Notes under the pieces: model-generated
Database searches by the model: none
Seen by the model: the letters and a program-made list of their open reading frames with translations, nothing else
What the model was told of the DNA's origin: nothing
Part shown: piece by piece, positions 16,837 to 25,492 of the stretch
Position numbering within the stretch: position 1 is the stretch's first letter
Layout of the letters: each line of letters begins with the position of its first letter
Program-made: the position numbers and the translations under genes
Assembly (NCBI RefSeq): GCF_900188065.1
Contig: NZ_FZNQ01000008.1
Location: forward strand, 1-64,000
Direction of reading: 5' to 3'
DNA length: 64,000 nucleotides
DNA from: Halorubrum vacuolatum
Lineage (GTDB): Archaea; Halobacteriota; Halobacteria; Halobacteriales; Haloferacaceae

Positions 16837-17188
16837 TGTTGGTTGATGTCTTGGTGGTCGATGATGCCCCGTCGGCGTCATCGCTCGTCCGCTGATCCGT
16901 GGCGGATCGACCGTCCGTCGATCCGCCCGTTCTGTGCGTCCGTGCCCGTATTCCGACCCGATCTGCGACCTGCAGGTTCACCACGTAATCGTCCGTCGTG
17001 GACCGGAGTCCCCCCGTCGTCGGCCGCTCGATCGTACAGACGATCGCGTCGCCATCGACGTGCAGGTTCATCGAGTCGGTGTTGTCGGGGGCGAGTGCCT
17101 CCGCGACGAGCGTCACATCGGTATGGGTCGTTCGAACGGTCGCGGACCGTCCGCCGGATCGTGTCCGCCCGTCGCCATCAGGGTTCAT
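16829..17188 (-). CDS. pcc1: KEOPS complex subunit Pcc1
   Basis: This is a 119-residue protein. The N-terminal two thirds match Pcc1: RTTHTDVTLVAEALAPDNTD, MNLHVDGDAIVCTIERP and DDYVVNLQVADRV. The KEOPS complex makes the universal t6A modification of tRNAs reading ANN codons; Pcc1 is the dimerisation subunit. The C-terminal 35 residues are low-complexity Ser/Thr/Asp. Its ATG overlaps the stop of the DHH gene (TAATG), and its end overlaps the S3Ae start. Confidence 0.88.
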   Translation of the reverse strand: MNPDGDGRTRSGGRSATVRTTHTDVTLVAEALAPDNTDSMNLHVDGDAIVCTIERPTTGGLRSTTDDYVVNLQVADRVGIRARTHRTGGSTDGRSATDQRTSDDADGASSTTKTSTNNE

Positions 17189-18366
17189 TACACCGACCCC
17201 CGGAGCGCCGCGAGCGCCCCTGAGACGGTCGCGTCGGGTGCGGCCGTCTCGATCTCGATCCCCCCACGCGTCGGCAACCCCCAGCCGGTTCCGCCGACCT
17301 CCGCGGCGGCGGCTCGACAGGCGTCACCCACGCCGAGCGGCTCCGTGGCCTCGACCGCGAGGCGGCCACCCGTCTCGTCGACGGCGACCACGACGGGTTC
17401 CGGCGACTGAAACGCGCAGGCGAGTCGGGCGACCGTCGGCAGGACGGCGCCAGTCGCGTCGACACGGACGACGAAACAGCCGTCGTACCGGGCCGTCGTC
17501 GCCGCATCGAGCGCGCGATGTGCCGCCATTCCGTGTGCCTGCCACGCATCGAGCGCGGCGGACCACGTCGGATCGCCGGCCCCCTCGGCGAGCAGCAGCG
17601 CGATCCCCGTACCGGGCGCTTCGCGCGCCAGGAGATCGAGTACGTCCGCGAGGCCGCCGACCGTCGCGGCGGGTCGACCGTCCGTGATGGCGTACGGCCC
17701 CAGCGCATGCGCCACCGCCTCCGGCGCGTTCGGACTCGCCTCGGGTGCCGCCGCGACGTCGATCGCGACGAGCGAAGCCAGTCGGCGGTGTGCATCGGCG
17801 TCGAGTTCGGTTGGTAGATCGAGGGCGACGAGCGTCGCCCGCGTCGCCTCGAGGTCGCCGGACCACGAGGCGCGGAGCAGCGTCGAGGCCGCGAGCCCCT
17901 GTGGCAGATCGGCGGTCGGCACCGCGACGCCGGGCCGGCGTTCGATGAGCCCCTCCTCGACGGCGGCTTCGAGCACGTCGGCGGAGCCATCCACGCCGGG
18001 TACGGAGCCCGCGGCGACGACGCCCGCGAGCGTCACTACCGGGTCCGGATCGTTTCCGAGCGCACGGGCGATCGCATGCGCGGACACGCTGGCCGGCTGG
18101 CCGGCCCCCGAGACGGTGTACGCTCCACCGGCCGCCGGGGTCCCGACGCTCACGCCGACGTCATCGCCCGTCGTTTCGGGCGTCGGATCGGCGGAGACGC
18201 GGGCCTGAAACGGCACGCCTCGCTCGCGAAGGGCGCGGGCGAGCAGCCCCGTCGCGGCGAGCGCGTCGCCGTCATTCGTCGCGACGAGCCGAACGAACGG
18301 CGCGTCGAGGAGGACGGCGGCGAGCGCGTCGGGGGCGGGCGTATCGACGGTCGTGGTCTCTGTCAC
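17188..18366 (-). CDS. DHH/RecJ-like exonuclease-family protein of the ribosomal operon
   Basis: This is a 392-residue protein starting at a GTG (18364-18366), VTETTTVDTPAPDALAAVL, because reading further upstream would translate the 19-bp repeats. FVRLVATNDGDALAATGLLA at about residue 25 is the degenerate first motif of the DHH phosphoesterase family; the full Asp-His-His set is not obvious, so activity is uncertain. A homologue sits between rps15 and rps3ae in many haloarchaea. The protein is Ala-rich, and its C-terminus (GIEIETAAPDATVSGALAAL) resembles the nucleic-acid-binding end. It may be a KEOPS- or replication-associated inactive RecJ paralogue (inference). Confidence 0.75.
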   Translation of the reverse strand: MTETTTVDTPAPDALAAVLLDAPFVRLVATNDGDALAATGLLARALRERGVPFQARVSADPTPETTGDDVGVSVGTPAAGGAYTVSGAGQPASVSAHAIARALGNDPDPVVTLAGVVAAGSVPGVDGSADVLEAAVEEGLIERRPGVAVPTADLPQGLAASTLLRASWSGDLEATRATLVALDLPTELDADAHRRLASLVAIDVAAAPEASPNAPEAVAHALGPYAITDGRPAATVGGLADVLDLLAREAPGTGIALLLAEGAGDPTWSAALDAWQAHGMAAHRALDAATTARYDGCFVVRVDATGAVLPTVARLACAFQSPEPVVVAVDETGGRLAVEATEPLGVGDACRAAAAEVGGTGWGLPTRGGIEIETAAPDATVSGALAALRGSV

Positions 18367-18446
18367 GGGTGGTCTCGGTGTGGTCGGGTGGTCTCGGTGT
18401 GGTCGGGTGGTCTCGGTGTGGTCGGGTGGTCTCGGTGTGGTCGGGT
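18366..18446. repeat. Four tandem copies of a 19-bp unit inside the ribosomal operon
   Basis: The unit GGTCTCGGTGTGGTCGGGT begins at 18371, 18390, 18409 and 18428, identical each time, with a partial copy before. It fills nearly all of the gap between the S15 stop (18449-18451) and the GTG start of the DHH gene. Perfect identity points to recent expansion. Confidence 0.95.
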
Positions 18447-18448
18447 CG

Positions 18449-18916
18449 TTACTTCTCGAGCAGTTCGGCGGCGTCCTCGTGTTTGTAGGCGAACTCCTCA
18501 TCGAGGACGTCGCCGCGGTAGTAGTTCACCAGGCGCCGGATCTTCGACTCCGTGTTCTGGAGCGCCCGCTTGTTCTGGTAGTCCTGGCCGTTGCTCTCCA
18601 TGTGCTCGCGCAGCCGAACCGCGCGGGCCATGAGGTTTCGGAGGTCCTCCGGGAGTTCGGGCTCGGCGTCGTGCTCGGCGAGGATCTCGGTGACCTTCTT
18701 GTCGGTCGCCAGCTTCACGTCAGGGACGGGAACGCCCTTGACGCCCTCATCACGAAGTTTGAGGCCGATGACGCTCGGGTCGTGACCCTGTTCCGCCAGT
18801 TCGACGACGCGGGACTCGATGTCCTCGGCGTCGACGTCGCTCCACTCCGGGGTTTCGTCCGTCGCCGGCTTGTCCGAACCGGACGAGCCGCGACGGCGCG
18901 TGTGCATTCGTGCCAT
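18449..18916 (-). CDS. rps15: 30S ribosomal protein S15
   Basis: This is a 155-residue protein matching archaeal S15 (uS15): MARMHTRRRGSSGSDKP, WSDVDAEDIESRVVELAEQG, SVIGLKLRDEGVKGVPVPDV, and the 16S-binding region HMESNGQDYQNKRALQNTES plus IRRLVNYYR. Start ATG is at 18914-18916. It is the first gene of the operon with the DHH protein, Pcc1 and S3Ae. Its stop lies next to the tandem 19-bp repeats. Confidence 0.96.
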   Translation of the reverse strand: MARMHTRRRGSSGSDKPATDETPEWSDVDAEDIESRVVELAEQGHDPSVIGLKLRDEGVKGVPVPDVKLATDKKVTEILAEHDAEPELPEDLRNLMARAVRLREHMESNGQDYQNKRALQNTESKIRRLVNYYRGDVLDEEFAYKHEDAAELLEK

Positions 18917-19588
18917 TGGTCTGATTGGAACGGCACAACTACGACGTGACCGTGACTCCGCGCGGCGCGGCTGGCGGGGCGACTCGCCGATGCGAGCGAC
19001 CCCGACGGTGGCGGCCGACCGCCCGATCGAATGGGTATCCAAACGGGCGAATGCGGCGGCCTGCCGCACGCCGGAGACGGCGGTGCACTGCTACATTCCC
19101 AAGCCGTGGGCGAATAGGCCCCGGCGCGTCGGATCTATAGCTGTGCTGTTCCCAAGATATGGGTCGCCGTCGGCACTCTTAAGCGTGTTCTTGTGCGCCC
19201 GATGCCGAGCCGATCCGGAGCGAAGTTCGAAATCCAAGCCGTTCCCGATCGGTCTCGTCCAGCGGTATCCAAGCAGTGTGTTCCGGCCTGAGTTGTCTTC
19301 ACCAGCCGCATTCATTTTAATAACAAAACAGAAAGTATATAATTTATATTATACTGTGGCTTTTGTGCGCGATTGAGGTCGGTATCCAGCGTCCCCGTTG
19401 CCCAATGTATGCCTCGTGATATGTGTGGGCGGGGCCGCGGCTGGCTCCATCATCAAGTCATGAGAGAACAGATGAGCGGGCGGCTAGCAGCGTTCGACGT
19501 ACTTCGGTGGATCTCTTTGATCCGGCGTTTCCGGATTCGGTGCGGATTGTCGATGCGATTTTTGCGTATCGAGGACCAATAGCGATCG
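18917..19588. other. Intergenic region without supported gene
   Basis: These 672 bases separate divergent S15 and a peroxiredoxin gene. The part next to S15 is GC-rich. An AT-rich patch with TATA-like words lies at about 19318-19362. Short open frames after 19373 lack start signals and haloarchaeal composition, although one frame (about 19450-19570) reads DLFDPAFPDSVRIVDAIFAY and might be decayed coding sequence. No tRNA or other RNA was recognised. Confidence 0.5.
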
Positions 19589-20080
19589 ATGGTCACACCT
19601 GGAGACCCGGCGCCGGCGTTTACGGTTCCGATGGCGGGTGGCGACGGATATGATGACGTTTCCGAACGCTCGCTCTCGGAGTTGCTCTCGGATGGACCGA
19701 TCGTCCTGGCGTTCGTCCCCGGCGCGTTCACGAGCGGCTGTACCGACGAGCTGCAGACGATCGACGCCTCGATGGATCGGTTTCGACGGCGGAACTGTCG
19801 GGTATTCGGGGTGAGTGTCGATCTCCCATTTGCACAGAACATTTGGATGGAGCGAGCCGGGTTCGATATTCCGTTGCTCTCGGACTGGAACCACGAACTC
19901 ATCCACGCGTATGACGTGGTGTATCCCGATATGTACGGCTCCATCGAGTCGGCCGAACGGAGCGTGTTCGTCATCGATCGGGATGGAATCGTCAGGTATC
20001 GGTGGATGCGTGGGGATGAAAACCCGGATTTCGACGTCTTCGTAGAGGACCTTATCGCGGAGATTGACGCCCTCGACTAG
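19589..20080 (+). CDS. Peroxiredoxin (AhpC/TSA, Bcp-like)
   Basis: This is a 163-residue thioredoxin-fold protein. The peroxidatic Cys lies in PGAFTSGCTDELQ (about residue 50), and the family patterns FGVSVDLPFAQ, PLLSDWNHELIHAYDV and SVFVIDRDGIVRYRW follow. It reduces peroxides using thiols. A CxxC or nearby resolving Cys in the Bcp position is not evident; Cys71 in RRRNCRVFG might serve. The Thr in the active-site loop (T-S-G-C) is present. No operon partner: the next gene starts 70 bases later with its own AT-rich promoter. Confidence 0.88.
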   Translation: MVTPGDPAPAFTVPMAGGDGYDDVSERSLSELLSDGPIVLAFVPGAFTSGCTDELQTIDASMDRFRRRNCRVFGVSVDLPFAQNIWMERAGFDIPLLSDWNHELIHAYDVVYPDMYGSIESAERSVFVIDRDGIVRYRWMRGDENPDFDVFVEDLIAEIDALD

Positions 20081-20150
20081 CCGGATCGTCGCCGCCTCGT
20101 TGTCCTTCCGCGAACGGAACGATTAATTTGAAAAACTGTGAGAGAATGAT

Positions 20151-20945
20151 ATGGACCTTCAACTGAAGGACTCGGCGGTCTTCGTGTCGGCTGCAAGCAA
20201 AGGGCTCGGGTTCGGGACGGCGCTCGAATTCGCCCGTGAGGGCGCGAACGTCACCATCGCCTCCCGCTCCGCGGAGAACCTCGCTGCCGCACGCGAACGG
20301 ATCACAGAGGAGACCGGCCGAGACGACGCCGTCCACGCCGTCGAAGTCGACCTCGAAGATCGCGACTCGATCGAGTCCGGGATCGCCGAGGCGATCGAGA
20401 CCTTTGGCGGGCTGGACGTGCTCGTGACGAACCACGGTGGCCCGGAGAACGCGACGTTCGAGGAGACCACTCTCGACGAGCTCGACGGCGGTTACAACGA
20501 CGTGCTTCGGAGCACGGCGATCCAGTGTAAGGCCGCGCTCCCGGCGCTTCGCGAGGGTGGCGGGGCGATTACCCATCTCGTCGCCGCGTCGGCCGCCGAA
20601 CCGAAATCCCCCGGGACGCTGGGGAACGTCTTCCGTCCGGGGATCTACGGCCTCTCGAAGACGCTCGCGAACGAGGAGGGCGAACGAGGGGTTCGATCGA
20701 ACTGTGTCGCACCCCGTGGCGTGCTCTCGGACCGGATCGAAGAGAAGATCCAAGCACGCGCGGAACGTGAGGGGATCAGCGAACAGCGGGTCCGTGAACT
20801 GCGCGTCGAAGAGCTTCCCCTCCCGCAAATGGGCACGCTTGATGAGTTCGGTAAGGCGGTGGCGTTCGTCTCCTCGCCGGCCGCCTCCTACATCACGGGC
20901 GCCGTCATCCCGCTCGATGGCGGCTGGACCCGCCGCATTATGTAG
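20151..20945 (+). CDS. Short-chain dehydrogenase/reductase
   Basis: This is a 264-residue SDR. The cofactor motif is altered from TGxxxGxG to SAASKGLGFG (about 13-22), VLVTNHGG stands in place of the usual NNAG, and the active-site Tyr/Lys are in YGLSKTLANEE. The end AVAFVSSPAASYITGAVIPLDGGWTRRIM is typical of FabG-like enzymes. The unusual glycine motif and NHGG resemble the 3-oxoacyl reductase-like subgroup seen in catabolic clusters. It faces another SDR gene convergently (30 bases apart) at the start of the catabolic block. Substrate unknown. Confidence 0.82.
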   Translation: MDLQLKDSAVFVSAASKGLGFGTALEFAREGANVTIASRSAENLAAARERITEETGRDDAVHAVEVDLEDRDSIESGIAEAIETFGGLDVLVTNHGGPENATFEETTLDELDGGYNDVLRSTAIQCKAALPALREGGGAITHLVAASAAEPKSPGTLGNVFRPGIYGLSKTLANEEGERGVRSNCVAPRGVLSDRIEEKIQARAEREGISEQRVRELRVEELPLPQMGTLDEFGKAVAFVSSPAASYITGAVIPLDGGWTRRIM

Positions 20946-20976
20946 CGCGGCTCCGTCTTCGCGTTATTCTTCCGAT

Positions 20977-21747
20977 TCAGTCGATCGGGATCACGTTCGC
21001 CGTCGGATAGGTGCCGCCGTTGACGTGGATGACCTGTCCCGTGAGGAACGACGACGAGTCGGACGCCAGAAAACAGCAGGCGTCGGCGATCTCCTCGGGC
21101 TCCCCGAGGCGTCCGAGCGGCGTCGCCTCGATCACCGACCGTTCGATCCGATCCCACTCGTCGGTCCGTGTGCGTTCGACGTCGATCAGTCCGGGCGAGA
21201 TGGCATTCACCCGTATTCCGTCCGATCCGAACTCGGTCGCCAGCTGTCGCACCTGCCCTTCGATCCCAAATTTGGTCCCGTAGGAGTGTGCGTGTCCGGG
21301 CTTTCCGAGATAGACCATCGTGCCGATCAGGTTCACCACGGACCCGCCGCCCGCCCGCTGCATGTCGGGTATCACGGCTTGGGTCGTGAGCAGAAAGCCG
21401 CGGACGTTCACGTCGGTCACCCGATCGATGTCCGCCGGTTCCAGATCCTCGAACGGCTTCGTCGGTCGGATCGTCGCGTTGTTTACGAGGATATCGAACG
21501 GTCCGAGCGTCTCCCGAAGCTCCTCAACCATGCGGCGTATCGCGTCCGGGTCGCCGAGGTCCGCGAGCGCGACGGCGGCGCTCGACCCGGTCTCACGGAC
21601 CAACCGGGCCGTCTCCTTACAGCCCTCCTCGTTCGACCGAGCGGTGATCCCCACGTCCGCCCCGGCTTCGGCCAGTCGGACGGCGGTCGCCCGACCGATG
21701 TTGCGACTCGATCCGGTCACGAGGGCCGTCCGTCCGGTCAGATCCAT
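20977..21747 (-). CDS. SDR-family oxidoreductase (FabG-like)
   Basis: This is a 256-residue classical SDR with all motifs: TGSSRNIGRA (cofactor), DILVNNATIRP, NLIGTM with the catalytic region SYGTKFGIEG, and the C-terminal FLTGQVIHVNGGTYPTANVI. NAD(P)-dependent oxidation or reduction of a hydroxyl/keto group is expected. It is the last gene of a minus-strand run with Usp, D-2-hydroxyacid dehydrogenase and cupin genes, suggesting a shared catabolic role. Substrate not readable. Confidence 0.85.
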   Translation of the reverse strand: MDLTGRTALVTGSSRNIGRATAVRLAEAGADVGITARSNEEGCKETARLVRETGSSAAVALADLGDPDAIRRMVEELRETLGPFDILVNNATIRPTKPFEDLEPADIDRVTDVNVRGFLLTTQAVIPDMQRAGGGSVVNLIGTMVYLGKPGHAHSYGTKFGIEGQVRQLATEFGSDGIRVNAISPGLIDVERTRTDEWDRIERSVIEATPLGRLGEPEEIADACCFLASDSSSFLTGQVIHVNGGTYPTANVIPID

Positions 21748-21774
21748 ACGGCATCACCCCCTGTGGTGTTCGGA

Positions 21775-22164
21775 TTATACATGGAACTCGGTCTGGTAGT
21801 CCGTCGCATCGAGTTTGTCCTCACGAACGGGCCAGATCGCGAGCAGGCGACAGGGCTCGTCCGAGACGGCGCGGCTCGCGTGCTCGATCTCCGGTGGAAT
21901 GGTGAACGCGTTGTACGGCTCCAGTGAGACCCGCTCCCCGTCGACGATGAAGTCGATCGTCCCTTCCAGGACGATATTCGTCTGTTCGTACGGATGCCTG
22001 TGCGGCGGTTTGTCCTCCCGTTCCGGTCCGATGGTCGACAGCCCGACCATCCGATCGACCCCTCTGAACACCGTCTGCTCGAAGCCCGGTTCCGTGGAGG
22101 CCACCGGTGTTTCCCGGAGATCGTACACCGTGGGTATCGCATCTGCCACGTAATCACGTGCCAT
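21775..22164 (-). CDS. Cupin-domain protein
   Basis: This 129-residue single-domain cupin has both conserved boxes: PPHRHPYEQTNIVLEGTIDF (metal-binding His, His, Gln/Glu set) and AFTIPPEIEHASRA (third His). Small cupins of this type act as isomerases, lyases, dioxygenases or sugar-acid binding proteins; none can be fixed here. It lies 27 bases upstream of an SDR gene in the same direction, and about 100 bases after a D-2-hydroxyacid dehydrogenase gene, so it is probably part of that catabolic operon. Confidence 0.8.
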   Translation of the reverse strand: MARDYVADAIPTVYDLRETPVASTEPGFEQTVFRGVDRMVGLSTIGPEREDKPPHRHPYEQTNIVLEGTIDFIVDGERVSLEPYNAFTIPPEIEHASRAVSDEPCRLLAIWPVREDKLDATDYQTEFHV

Positions 22165-22265
22165 GCGAATTTGTCGGAACAGATCCTGATAAGTGGTGAG
22201 GTCGGGCTGGGTCTTGCCGCAACGTCGTCCACGTCGCCGACCGCGTCACCGGTCAGTTGGCGGCA

Positions 22266-23246
22266 TCACCGATCAGTCGGCGGCGTCGGCGCGAGAAACC
22301 GGTCCGGCGGAACCTCACCGTCGAGAAACCGGGCCGTACAGTCGACAAGTGTGTGAATGATCGCGGCGCGTGCCCGGATCGACGACGCCGCGATATGCGG
22401 TGTCGTCACCACGTTCTCGAACCCGTGCAACGGGGAGTCGGGGGGAAGCGGTTCCGTTTCAAAGACGTCGAGTCCGGCCCCGGCCAGCCGTCCCTCACGC
22501 AGGGCATCGACCAGCGAATCGGTATCGACGATCGGGCCGCGGGCGGTGTTGACGAGGACGGCGTCGTCCCGCATCGTCGCGAACGCGTCCGCATCGATCA
22601 TCCCACGCGTCTCTGCGGTGTGTTCCGCGGTGACGACGACGGCCTCCGGCTCCGACAGCGTCGTTTCGAGGTCGGTCAACTCTGCGCCCGTTATCTGGGT
22701 GTCGATGTCGTGGACGTACGGATCGTACGCGTACACGTCCACGTTGAATCCGTCCAGGAGGCCCGCGAGGCGGGACCCGACGTTTCCGAACCCGACGATC
22801 CCGACCGACGTACCTGCGACGGGCGTCGCGTTCGGTACCTCATCTCGCCACTTGCCCGCCTCCAGCGCCCGCTGGCCGACGAGGACGTTACGCTTGACGC
22901 ACAAAAGCAGCGTGAGCGCATGCTCGGCCACGGAACGCGCGTTCATCCCCGGGGTGTACACGACGGTCACGTCCTGTTCGGCCGCGGCCGTGAGATCTAT
23001 GGTGTCGAGGCCGGTGCCGATCTTCGCGACCAGCCGGAGCGACTCAACGGCCTCCAACACTTCGCGGTTGACCGGAAGCCGTGACGTCGTGTAGAGGATC
23101 TCCTTCCCTTCGAGCGCCGCGATGAGCGCCTCCTCCGTCGGCTCGACGCCGACCTCGAGATCGAGGAGACCTTCAACCCCCTGTTCAAGGACTGCACGCG
23201 GCTTGACGTCTTGGTCGACGAGTGCGGTCGGGCGGTCACCGCTCAC
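22266..23246 (-). CDS. D-isomer-specific 2-hydroxyacid dehydrogenase
   Basis: This is a 326-residue enzyme with the Rossmann motif VGIVGFGNVGSRLAG (about 145-159) and the family catalytic residues: Arg in LVNTARGPIVDTD, Glu in DVFETEPLPP and His in TPHIAASSIR. It interconverts a D-2-hydroxy acid and a 2-oxo acid with NAD(P)H. It starts with GTG at 23246, overlapping the stop of the upstream Usp gene (GTGA). Phosphoglycerate dehydrogenase is the nearest textbook relative, but the absence of a C-terminal ACT domain and the catabolic context suggest another acid. Confidence 0.85.
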   Translation of the reverse strand: MSGDRPTALVDQDVKPRAVLEQGVEGLLDLEVGVEPTEEALIAALEGKEILYTTSRLPVNREVLEAVESLRLVAKIGTGLDTIDLTAAAEQDVTVVYTPGMNARSVAEHALTLLLCVKRNVLVGQRALEAGKWRDEVPNATPVAGTSVGIVGFGNVGSRLAGLLDGFNVDVYAYDPYVHDIDTQITGAELTDLETTLSEPEAVVVTAEHTAETRGMIDADAFATMRDDAVLVNTARGPIVDTDSLVDALREGRLAGAGLDVFETEPLPPDSPLHGFENVVTTPHIAASSIRARAAIIHTLVDCTARFLDGEVPPDRFLAPTPPTDR

Positions 23247-23683
23247 GCGTCGTCACCGTCACGCATCGTGGTGACGACCGGACGCTCCGTGCCCAAGAGC
23301 ACGTCCTGGGTCACGCTTCCGAACAGCGCCTTCCCGACCACCGAGCGCCGGCGGCCGCCGACACAGATGTAGCGGGCCTCCACACGGTCCGCATAATCGA
23401 TGATCTCGTCGGCCGGATCCCCGACGAGCCCCTTCGCCTCGTAGGCCTCCGCCGTTTCCGCAGCGACTTTCTCCGCCTCCTCGCGTGCGCGCTCGCGAAT
23501 TTCGTCCATCGGGACCGTCTTTCCGGAACGGTCGACGCTCGATTGCTCGATCTCCCGGAATTCGGACTGGCTGATCACGTGGACCACGTGGAGCGGCTCG
23601 TCGAAGGCTTCCGCGAGCGCGATGCCCTGTTTCACCGCTTTACTGTCCCGTTCGTCTCGATCGACCGCTGCGACGATGGTCAT
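23243..23683 (-). CDS. Universal stress protein (UspA family)
   Basis: This is a 146-residue single Usp domain: MTIVAAVDRDERDSKAVKQG at the start and RYICVGGRRRSVVGKALFGS plus TQDVLLGTERPVVTTM at the end. The usual VMGSRG is CVGGRRRS, so the ATP-binding loop (G-2x-G-9x-G) is changed to Gly-Gly-Arg and binding may differ. It overlaps the D-2-hydroxyacid dehydrogenase gene downstream and lies head to head with the SLC13 permease gene, consistent with a stress or energy-status link to transport. Confidence 0.85.
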   Translation of the reverse strand: MTIVAAVDRDERDSKAVKQGIALAEAFDEPLHVVHVISQSEFREIEQSSVDRSGKTVPMDEIRERAREEAEKVAAETAEAYEAKGLVGDPADEIIDYADRVEARYICVGGRRRSVVGKALFGSVTQDVLLGTERPVVTTMRDGDDA

Positions 23684-23894
23684 TGTGGCTGCGTATGTGC
23701 GCCGTCACGGTTTATACCTTTCACCGGCGTCGCGTCGACACGTTTCTCCCCTGTCCGACGCTCGGAACGGATGCGTATCCACTCCTCACCGGGGTACCGC
23801 GTGCCGGTGGCTGGAGACGAGTTCCACCAAGCGGTGTCCGGGCATTGCTGCTTGTTCCCGTGATGTTTTATTGTCGTCAGGAGAACGGGGAGCA

Positions 23895-25334
23895 ATGGGT
23901 ATTTCGACCGATCGTATCGATGGGCTCCAATGGGTGCTCTCGGTGAAGTGGATCGGTATCTGGGCTTCTACTGCAGTGTTGATCGCTGGGATCGTTTCGT
24001 CTCCTGTCGGCGGACTCGAACGGGAGATGCAGTTGGTCCTCGCCGTGTTCGGCTTCACGCTCATCCTGTGGCTCACCGAAAGCGTTCCCTACACGGTGTC
24101 GAGTACGGCGGCGATCGTGTTGCTGTACGCGCTCGATCTCGTGGACACGTTCGGGGAGGCCGCCGGTGGCTTCGCATCCGAACTCGTGTTCTTTCTGTTC
24201 TTATTGTTGCTTCTGGGTGGGGCGATCTCGAAGGTCGGACTCGCCGAGATCGCCGCGGGTCGGATGCTCTCGACGCGTAGCACGCCGCGATCGACCGTCA
24301 AATCGCTCGGCGCGCATCTCATGGCGTTGTCGCTTCTCATGCCCTCGGCGGTCGCGCGGGCGGTGACGTTCATCCCGATCGTAAACGAAATGACCGACGC
24401 CTACGGGCTCGACCGTGACGGCCCGTTCCGGAACGCCTCGTTTCTGGTTCTCGGCCACGTGAACCCGATCGGATCGATGATGCTGATGACCGGCGGCGGC
24501 ATGGCGATCATCACCTCACAGCTGATCAACGATTCGGTGCGGACGGTGACGTGGGTCGAGTGGGCGATCTACATGATCCCGCCGATGGTTCTGCTCTTTT
24601 GGGCGTCGACGCTGGCGACGCTGGTGCTGTATCCGATCGATGGGGAACGGACCGTCGATTCCGAGGATCTCAGCGATGGAATGGCGGCCGCCATCACGGA
24701 GGATCGGGAGCCGCTCACACGTAATCAGACCGTCGTGGGTCTCGTGATGCTCGGCGCGGTAGTTGCATGGATTATCGGTTCGTTCATCGGGGTTCCGACC
24801 ATCGTTCCGGCCGTCGCCGCGGTCGCCGTGCTGGCGCTTCCGGGCGTCGCCGTCGTCGATCGGGAACTCGTTGCCGACGTCAGCTGGGGGATCCTCTTTC
24901 TCATCGGGGCGATGTTCTCCATCCTGGAGGTGATGGAGGAAACCGGCACACTCGAGTTGGTGGTCGATAGCCTCATTACGCTCATCCCTTTCGATGCAAT
25001 GAGTACACTGTTTGTCGTGGGGACGCTGCTCGGACTGGCGGTCTTTATCCGGGTGTGGTTCTCGACGGCGTCAGCGGCGATCGTGGTGACGCTTCCGATC
25101 ATCATGGAGTTCGGTGCCGTCCTCGGCGTCAATCAGGTGTATCTCGCGCTGTCGGTGCTCATCGTCGTCGGTTCCACGACGTTTTTTCCGTTCAACACCA
25201 CATCGGTGCTCCTATCGTTTGATAAGGGGCCACTGGAGTTACGGGAGGTGTTCGGCTTTGGGGCCGTGATGATGCTGCTCGGAGCCGTTACCGTCGTGCT
25301 GTCGTGGCATCTATACTGGCCGCTCGTCGTGTGA
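23895..25334 (+). CDS. SLC13/DASS-family anion symporter
   Basis: This is a 479-residue membrane protein with about twelve TM segments. LILWLTESVPYTVSSTAAIV near the N-terminus is typical of divalent-anion:sodium symporters (CitT/SdcS group), and the second half repeats it with IRVWFSTASAAIVVTLPIIM followed by TTFFPFNTTSVLLSF. Such carriers import di- or tricarboxylates or sulfate with sodium. I chose ATG 23895 since upstream frame sequence has no membrane or family character. It precedes the TctCBA genes, so the region has two carboxylate uptake systems. Confidence 0.85.
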   Translation: MGISTDRIDGLQWVLSVKWIGIWASTAVLIAGIVSSPVGGLEREMQLVLAVFGFTLILWLTESVPYTVSSTAAIVLLYALDLVDTFGEAAGGFASELVFFLFLLLLLGGAISKVGLAEIAAGRMLSTRSTPRSTVKSLGAHLMALSLLMPSAVARAVTFIPIVNEMTDAYGLDRDGPFRNASFLVLGHVNPIGSMMLMTGGGMAIITSQLINDSVRTVTWVEWAIYMIPPMVLLFWASTLATLVLYPIDGERTVDSEDLSDGMAAAITEDREPLTRNQTVVGLVMLGAVVAWIIGSFIGVPTIVPAVAAVAVLALPGVAVVDRELVADVSWGILFLIGAMFSILEVMEETGTLELVVDSLITLIPFDAMSTLFVVGTLLGLAVFIRVWFSTASAAIVVTLPIIMEFGAVLGVNQVYLALSVLIVVGSTTFFPFNTTSVLLSFDKGPLELREVFGFGAVMMLLGAVTVVLSWHLYWPLVV

Positions 25335-25492
25335 CCGTCTTCTTGGGATGTGGACCCTATTTGATCGTATGATAAATAATGGTTCCTTCCTCCACACATC
25401 ATTTGGCACATGTGAGATTATTGTAGTATATTCGCAAAAGACGATGAAGGATCATAAATTATATTAACAATGAGCGATGATCCCTACCCGGA

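Noticed and set aside
18366-18446. CRISPR array in the 19-bp repeats
   Set aside because: Repeats are directly joined with no spacers; the same holds for the 11-bp array at 46575-46662. No cas gene was found.
19215-19245. GTTCGAAATCC, similar to a tRNA T-arm
   Set aside because: No matching acceptor, D-arm or anticodon stem could be drawn around it.
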